Assembly (NCBI RefSeq): GCF_029227915.1
Contig: NC_079885.1
Location: 25,483,001 to 25,547,000 of the forward strand
DNA from: Hydractinia symbiolongicarpus
Taxonomy: Eukaryota; Cnidaria; Hydrozoa; Anthoathecata; Hydractiniidae
Length of the DNA stretch: 64,000 nucleotides
Direction of reading: 5' to 3'
Shown one piece after another: positions 57,506 to 64,000 of this stretch. How positions within the stretch are numbered: the first letter of the stretch is position 1; every line of letters starts with the position of its first letter. The position numbers were made by a program, and so were the translations under genes. A model generated the notes under the pieces. The model did not search any database. It had not been told where the DNA came from and saw only the letters and a program-made list of their open reading frames with translations.

Positions 57506-60500
57506 ATGGTTAATGGTCAGTTTCGAAGCAATGTTTGGGATCCTTTTATGATAATATGTCAAATCATTGCTGTCCAAGCTGTGTTTTATTCTTTTTTGGG
57601 AATTTGGCAGTTTGTGCATGATGTTATTGTTGGACGACCACTATCTGTTCAACAAATATTTGATACCAGTGTAAGTGCAGTTAATCATGCAGCATTTTTA
57701 AGTTTTCAAATCTTGGGAGGGGCAGCGTCCATACTCAAATTGCCACCAAAAACGCTGATTTGACAGGGTGGTTTTCATGTTTGACGTTTCTACTGTGTCG
57801 ATTGAACTTTTAAGAACGGTTTCACAAAAAATGAAAATGTACAATAAAACTTTATACCAGATATTATTATGCTTCATTCTTTTGATGGCAAATTCCATTA
57901 TGAATTCTGTGCTGAATTTGCTGCTGTTTGGAAAGACTGAGTGGTGCACATGTCTAACAATAAAACAGATCCTACAAATTTCCATTCTGTCAATTCCTAT
58001 GAAAACTGTTAAAGAGTTAGTGCATGAGTAAATTTCATATTTTATTTCTGAGCGCAACTTCTAGACAGTCTGGATTTCTAAACAATTTTTTCCACAGAAG
58101 CTGCAGTAGTTAATGTCTCTGATTTTATTCTTCTTCTGTTCAACCAGCAAAACTTTGTTTTTGCTGTCCTCATTGAAGTTCTACATGATATCAAAGTTTA
58201 TTTTTGTTCCTTTTTAATTTATCAATTCTTTAAACATAGGAATTAGAACCTAAAATAATATTCTCAAATACTTTGTTTTCTTTTGGATTAAGTAAACCAG
58301 GAACTATTTTTTTGGTATAAAAAATCTCCAAATGGATATAAAATGCAGTTAATCTACAAGCACTGATTAATTCTGTCTATCAGAGTTGTCCCTGTAATGT
58401 AACATTTTATAGGAATGGGTCATCATCATCATCATCATTCTCGGCTTAAACGTCCGTTTTCCATGCTAGCATGGGTTGGACGGGGTATATTAATGACCCT
58501 CTTCCAATCTGATCTAGACTGTGTTAGATCTAAACTCAACTTCCTCTCTATCAAGTCTGTCCTTATAACCTCCTGCCAAGTCTTTCTCGGTCTGCCTCTG
58601 GGCTTTGCCCCAGGAACTATCAAGTCTCTACACTTTCTTACCCAATTATCCTCCTCCATTCTTTCCAAGTGCCCCAGCCAATTCAATCTTCTTATCTGGA
58701 TAACATCTTTAATTCTACAGAGACTTAGCCTGCTTCTTAGCTCATCTGAACTCTTTCTGTCTCTCAGACTGGCATTACACATCCACCTAACCATTCTCAT
58801 ATCATTCCTTTCTAAACGGTCAAGATCTTCCTGCTTCACTGCCCATGTCTCACTACCGTACAACATAACACTTCTTACACAGGCCTCATACAACCTACCT
58901 TTTACCTCAATCGACAGGACTCTGCTAGTCAATAAAGGAAGTAACTCTCTAAACTTTTTCCAAGCAGAACCTATCCTGCAAGTAACACTTCTTCCAACAC
59001 CCCCTTTACTGCCCAACATATCACCTAAGTAACAGAAGTTCTTAACTATCTCTAACGAGCCACTGTTGTACATCATTAAAGCTGGAAATACTTCATTCTC
59101 TATAATCTCACCTTTGCAACGCTTGCATACAAACTGTATGCCAGCTCTTAACCTTCCACTAATACTACTGCACTTCTCATGTACCCAATGCTTGCAAGTC
59201 TGACAAAAAATTGAGTTACTACCAACCCCTTTCCTGCAAACTCCACAAGGCCACTTTCCAACTACAAGGTCACACTTGGCTGCAATGCTACTTATCATGA
59301 CTTTAGACTTTGCTGTGTTTACCTTCAGCCCTTTCTCTTCTAGTCCTTTCTTCCACTTCTCAAACTTTTCAACTAATTCTTCCATCGACTCTGCTATGAG
59401 AACCAAATCATCTGCATACAATAACTCCCATGGGCAACCTGTTCTGAACTCCATCGACAGCGCTTCTAAGACTAGAATAAACAACAAAGGACTAAGTACA
59501 GAACCCTGATGTACACCAACATTTACAATAAATTCATCACTAAGTGAATCGTTAATCCTGACACGACTTCTAGCATTGCTGTACATAGACTGAACCATCG
59601 TAACTAGCCACTCATCCACACCTAATTTTCTCATAGCCCACCAAATAACTTTACGTGGCACTCTATCAAAAGCTTTCTCTAAATCTGCAAAGGCAAAATA
59701 GAGATTCTTTCTCTTTCCTAAATACTTTTCCTGAAGCTGTCTGAGTAAAAATATTGCATCTGTAGTGCCACGCCCTGGAACAAAACCAAATTGCATCTTA
59801 TCTATATCAATTCTTTCTCTAAGTAACTTATTAATCACTCTTTCAATAACTTTCATTACTTGATCAACCAACTTCAAACCTCTATAGTTACCCCTTTCTA
59901 ATGCATCACCCTTGCCCTTGAAACAATTCACTATTACACTCGACTGCCACTCACTCGGAATAGCACCATCCTTTATAATCTGGTTAGCAAGACTTGTAAT
60001 AAGCTCAACTCCAATATATCCAGATGCTTTTACCATCTCTGCAACAATACCTGATACTCCTGCAGCCTTGCCAATCTTCATTTTCCTAATAGCCTCCACT
60101 ACCCATTCTGTCTTGATCTGCATGGCTGGCCCTTCTACGACATCATCATCAGACAAATTATCCTCGTCCCAATCAAACTCAGTGTTAAGCAACCTCTGAT
60201 AATGATTCTTCCAAGCTACCCTTTTCTCCTCCTCTGTGCTAGCCAAAACACCTTCATCATTACGTATACACTTCTCACCTACAATATCTTGATTAGTCTT
60301 CTTCATTTGCTTTGCTATCTTGAATACCTCATTGCGCTGGTCTTCCCTTCTTAACACGCTTAGCTTCTAAGTAAATATTTTTACTACCACCTGACTTCCA
60401 CTCTTTCCAAAGTTTCCTCTTTTCCTTTATACACTGGTCAACCTCATTATTCCACCACCAGGTCTGTCTATGTCTAGCTGGTCCTTTCGTCCACCCACAG

Positions 60501-63113
60501 GTATCATCAGAAGCTTCTAGAAGACAATTCTTCAAAGTAGTCCAAGTACTTTCAACATTGTCACTATCACATTGACTATTGTAGGCTAACTGCTGAACTT
60601 TTGCACTAAATTGTCTTGCTACAATCTCTTCCTTCAGCTTCCAGACTTTTCGACGGGGCCTGTACTTTCCCTTGGCTTCTCTGACACTCTTCAAGATAAT
60701 ATCACAAACCAGCAACCTATGCTGGGAAACACACTCTTCCCCCGATATAACTTTCACGTCCTTCACCACTTTCTTGTCTGACTTTCTAACCAAAAAGTAA
60801 TCTATCTGTGTCTTACAACCACCTGACTCATATGTTATCAGCCTACTCTGTCTCTTACTGAATGATGTGTTGCAAACAACCATGTCCGTTGCCATTCCAA
60901 ACTCAAGCAATCTCTCCCCTTCCTTATTTCTGCTCCCAAATCCATAGCCTCCATGCACACCTCTATAACCTTCAGATGACTTCCCAACATGACCATTAAA
61001 GTCGCCGCCCACCATGACAAGTTCAGTGTCTCCAAACTTTGATGTGACTGCTATTAACTCATCATAAAACTTATCTTTATCTTCCTCACTGAGTCCACAC
61101 TGTGGAGCATAAACTGACAGAAAAGTGACAATCCTATTACCTATCAAAAACTTTATCACTATAATACGACTATTAACACGCATAACATCTATTACTTTTT
61201 CTACCCACTTCTCTGCAACGAATATGCCAACTCCTCCATATCCATCACTATTACCAATCCAAAAAAGTTTATACCTTGCCCTCCTACCTTCCACAAATCT
61301 CACTGAAGCTCCTCTCCACCTAACTTCCTGAACACAACACATATCAACAGATCTACGTTCTAACATTTCAACTACTTCACCTGCTCTACTTCTCAGAGTA
61401 CCAACATTTACACTAGCCATCCTCAACCTAGTGTTATCTACCTTGTGATGTGATAGCTGGGTAACGGTCTGACGATGCTCACATCTGACATCTGTCCTAC
61501 CGTGCGCGACACCTTCACTCCTTAGAGTTTCAGCCCCGTTTACGCAGTTTGTCTGATTAACTATTCTTACAGCCATTAAAGTGAAAAATGTTTGGACAAA
61601 ACACAGAAAGCATATGGAGAAAAAAATCATTCTAGTTTTGTTTTGTGTCTAGTGGTCAAATTTTCTTTGTGCCAAACTTTTTACAATCCAAAATGTTATG
61701 ACCACTGTGTGTAGCATTTCCAAATCTTTTTGTTGCCTATATATATTATAAACTAAAATAAATTGTTGTTTACATCTTTGTTTTCAGGAGGCTGACTTTT
61801 TTACAACAATCGGGAGAATCCAATTGTCTGTTTTTCTCACAAATTCTTTAACAAGGTAATTGTTCTTTTTGTTGGGTTAACATTTTGTTAGAAATTAATA
61901 AAAAATACTACAACATTAAATTTAAGTAGGTTAATCTTAGCACGTGCATCCATTCTCTCTATATATACGGATTCATTTGAGGCTCTTAGTTCTGGAGACC
62001 ATGTATCAAGTCGTGCTCACTACCAAGCAGTAGTTGAGCAACAAGAATATAAATTCTAGTTTTTTCTTTTTAATTTAATATGAGAGGAAATTTTAGTAAG
62101 TCCCAAAATTTTAGTAAGTCCCAAAATACCCAAATTTCTCGAATCTTTGATAGTATTTTAATGTTGTGACATGATGTGTTATATAATTTTCATATGTGTT
62201 ATATGATGTGTTATATAATGTGTCATGTGTTGCTACATATTGTACATGTTTACATAACAGGGTCTTATGATCTATGAAGCGAAACTTTTCCCAGACGATG
62301 TGTTTCTAAATAAAGTTAATAAGTGACTTTCATTGTTCCTTTTTGCTTCCTCCAATGAGCTCCAACCAATATATAATATAAAATCTTGTTGCAAATTGTG
62401 GAAAGTATTAGTTTACAGTTTTGTGTCATTGTTTCATAGCGCTGTTGCATTATGGTTCATTGTTCAACGTGCCAAACAGGTATATTGTTGTTTTTTTGTG
62501 TTTTTTTTAAACAGCCAACCATTAATTGTCGTTGTAAACAAAAAATAATGACCAGTGCACTCAACGTATAATTTCATGTCATTTTATTTAATATTTTAAG
62601 TAGCCTTATGCTAATAATCATACATATATGTATATAGTTTTGTGAATAATCCAAAATTTCCTAACAATTTTGGTTTTGGCACCACGTCTAAAGTCTCTTA
62701 ACGAATGTCTAAACTTATTGTCGGAAAATAGCCAATTATAGTAAATCAAAAAAACATGGCAAGCTTGAGTTTTTTGACCTTTGACTTCTTTAAAAATTAG
62801 ACGCAAGATAAGCTGAAATTTTTGTCAGAAGTGATAGTAGATCACAAAAATTCAGTATTATACTTCAATTATTGATAGGATTTTCAATGTACATACATTA
62901 TAGTAAATTTTTCTTTTTCAGTGTTTAGATTTTGCTGTTACTGCACACTTCTTCCACTTTATTTGTTGCTGTTGTGTGTCTGGCTTTCCTACATGTTGGG
63001 TGTGGTGGGTGAAGACAGTGTTGAGCATCACTATAACAGCAGTTCTAAGCGAATATCTCTGTATGCGATATGAATTAAAGCCAATTCCTGTTACGCACAG
63101 CGGCGCGCCATGA
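57506..63113 (+). CDS. SYS1: SYS1 Golgi trafficking protein
   Basis: Four exons: 57506-57670, 61788-61855, 62440-62479, 62922-63113, with phases 0, 2 and 0, giving 154 residues (human 156). It starts MVNGQFRSNVWDPFMI, followed by four hydrophobic segments. Conserved motifs include FTTIGRIQLSVFLTN, the basic turn VQRAKQCLDFAVTAHFFHF and the exit helix SEYLCMRYELKPIPV. SYS1 is a trans-Golgi membrane protein that recruits the ARFRP1 (Arl3p) to ARL1 to golgin cascade. Exons 2 and 3 are tiny (68 and 40 nt). Exon 3 follows TTTCATAG. The 4.1-kb first intron contains LINE copy C in antisense orientation. Start choice: the ATG at 57495 is out of frame, and 57506 matches the family N-terminus. Confidence 0.95.
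58420..61579 (-). mobile_element. RTE-like LINE copy C, near complete, one frameshift
   Basis: The longest copy, about 3.16 kb. The endonuclease frame (60329-61577, starting MAVRIVNQTNCVNG) has CVQEVRW, VGGDFNGHVG and SQHRLLVCD. It overlaps a second frame (58435-60357) with RT (NYRGLKLVDQ, DLEKAFDRVP, YADDLVLIAE), a C4HC3 PHD-like finger (CGVC, FCQTC, HEKC, VCKRC) and the LINE C-terminal region ending GRPRKTWQEVIRTDL. The two frames meet near 60340 and appear to be one ancestral frame split by a single-base change. The 3' tail is (CAT)n on the plus strand at 58420. The 5' leader present in copy A is missing, and no clear target duplication was seen. The copy lies antisense in SYS1 intron 1. 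Confidence 0.9.
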
Positions 63114-64000
63114 ATCGAAGAGAGAAAACTATGGTGGTTTAACAAAATTGTCTCCTCAAAATGATTGTGATTTGGATGGTTTGTGTATCCATGGAATGGT
63201 TTTTTCAGCCAAACGTTTTGCTCATCTGGATAGTGTTGATTTCAAAGATGAAGTAAGCAAAATTGCTGGCCATCCTTCGTAGCGATGTGGCAAAAAATTA
63301 AACAGTAGAACTATGAAAATCTTGTAGCAATATGTTATGCGTATTCTTATTGTATGTTAATATAGATGATTTATTATTCCACAAAGTTTTTTGGAAAGCA
63401 ATTGGGTAGTTTAAATTAGCTCCGAATTTTTCTTTAGAATTTTATGTGACATGCTTTTTGGCGAAATTTCTTTTGCTTACATTTATTGACGTAAAGAATA
63501 GACGTTTAGAAAGGGTTGCAGAGCGGGGGCCAGGGTCCCCTCGGCTCGCAAGAAAAAATTATAGGTGCCACTTTCGATTGAATCTCATATAATAATTTCG
63601 TTTATACTTGCAAATGTTTGTTAGGTTGAACAGCAAGCGGATTAATTTTTGCGGATGCTTATTTCAGTGAAATTTGATTTTGTGGTTCAGCTCTAACAAA
63701 AAAGAAAGTTTAATGAAGCGAAACAAAAGATAAGCATAACGCTCTTTAGAAGAGAAAGGGACGTGGTCATTCAACAGGGTTTAGTTAAATTATCGTTTTG
63801 GCCAGTTTCAAATTATCAGTTGAGTGTTGTTAAAGTGGGGAAGAAATAGTTTTTTATTTAAATTCCCCCTAATAGACCTTTGACAACAGTGGCTTTAATA
63901 TTGTCTGACTTCTTTCTCGGGAAGTTAAGTCCTTTCTTGTGTTAAGTGTACACAGGTTTTTTTCTTTTATAAGAATCTGCTTTATAAGAATATCAGGTTG
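63114..64000. other. Downstream of SYS1, no gene established
   Basis: Probably SYS1 3' UTR then intergenic DNA. A frame without Met stays open from inside SYS1 exon 4 to a TAG at about 63281 and contains a donor-like GTAAGC, but it has no recognisable family. The last 35 bases (ATAAGAATCTGCTTTATAAG) repeat a sequence found at about 10750, so a dispersed repeat runs off the window. Confidence 0.4.

Overview
The window reads as AT-rich animal nuclear DNA. Short exons with GT-AG introns are separated by kilobases of repeat-filled sequence, with two nuclear tRNA genes and many transposon families. Protein similarity and several ATGs lying a few bases after a splice-acceptor-like sequence (as in spliced-leader trans-splicing) would suit a cnidarian, perhaps a hydrozoan. 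That placement is an inference, not something the sequence proves.

Layout. 1-776 (-): first exons of an unrecognised protein with a SAM-like start, followed at 828-1220 by an array with 14 perfect GCGGCCGC sites. 3920-5692 (-): ankyrin-repeat protein of the PP1-targeting (MYPT/PPP1R27) type. 7885-27577 (-): NPEPL1, an M17 aminopeptidase, assembled from 13 exon positions; position 12 exists as two alternative exons 35 bp apart. Inside its 6.5 kb intron, on the other strand, is an intronless gene (19682-20950) with a possible TIR-like domain. 28906-37511 (-): PDCD5, six exons. 43129-43674 (+): four-pass membrane protein. 44922-55388 (+): TSNAXIP1, 18 exons. 56819-57173: tRNA-Ile(AAT) and tRNA-Gly(GCC). 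57506-63113 (+): SYS1, four exons. Reading frame and phase are continuous across every NPEPL1, PDCD5, TSNAXIP1 and SYS1 junction proposed here.

Mobile DNA. An RTE-like LINE is present in five copies, one almost complete (58420-61579) and one full at both ends but internally deleted (23589-26345, with a 10-bp target duplication). It carries a PHD-like zinc finger after the reverse transcriptase. A Helitron-like non-autonomous family has three copies, two of them split by LINE insertions. There is also a piggyBac-type MITE, a Tc1/mariner-type MITE, a tRNA-derived SINE pair, a degenerate hAT transposase, a Penelope-like endonuclease remnant and several tandem repeats.

The genes are housekeeping or ciliary (peptidase, PDCD5, Golgi SYS1, TSNAXIP1) and show no common pathway. 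The most interesting items are the mutually exclusive NPEPL1 exons, the NotI array next to the first gene, the nested antisense gene, the head-to-head LINE pair in PDCD5, and a 46-bp near-perfect palindrome just before TSNAXIP1 exon 3.
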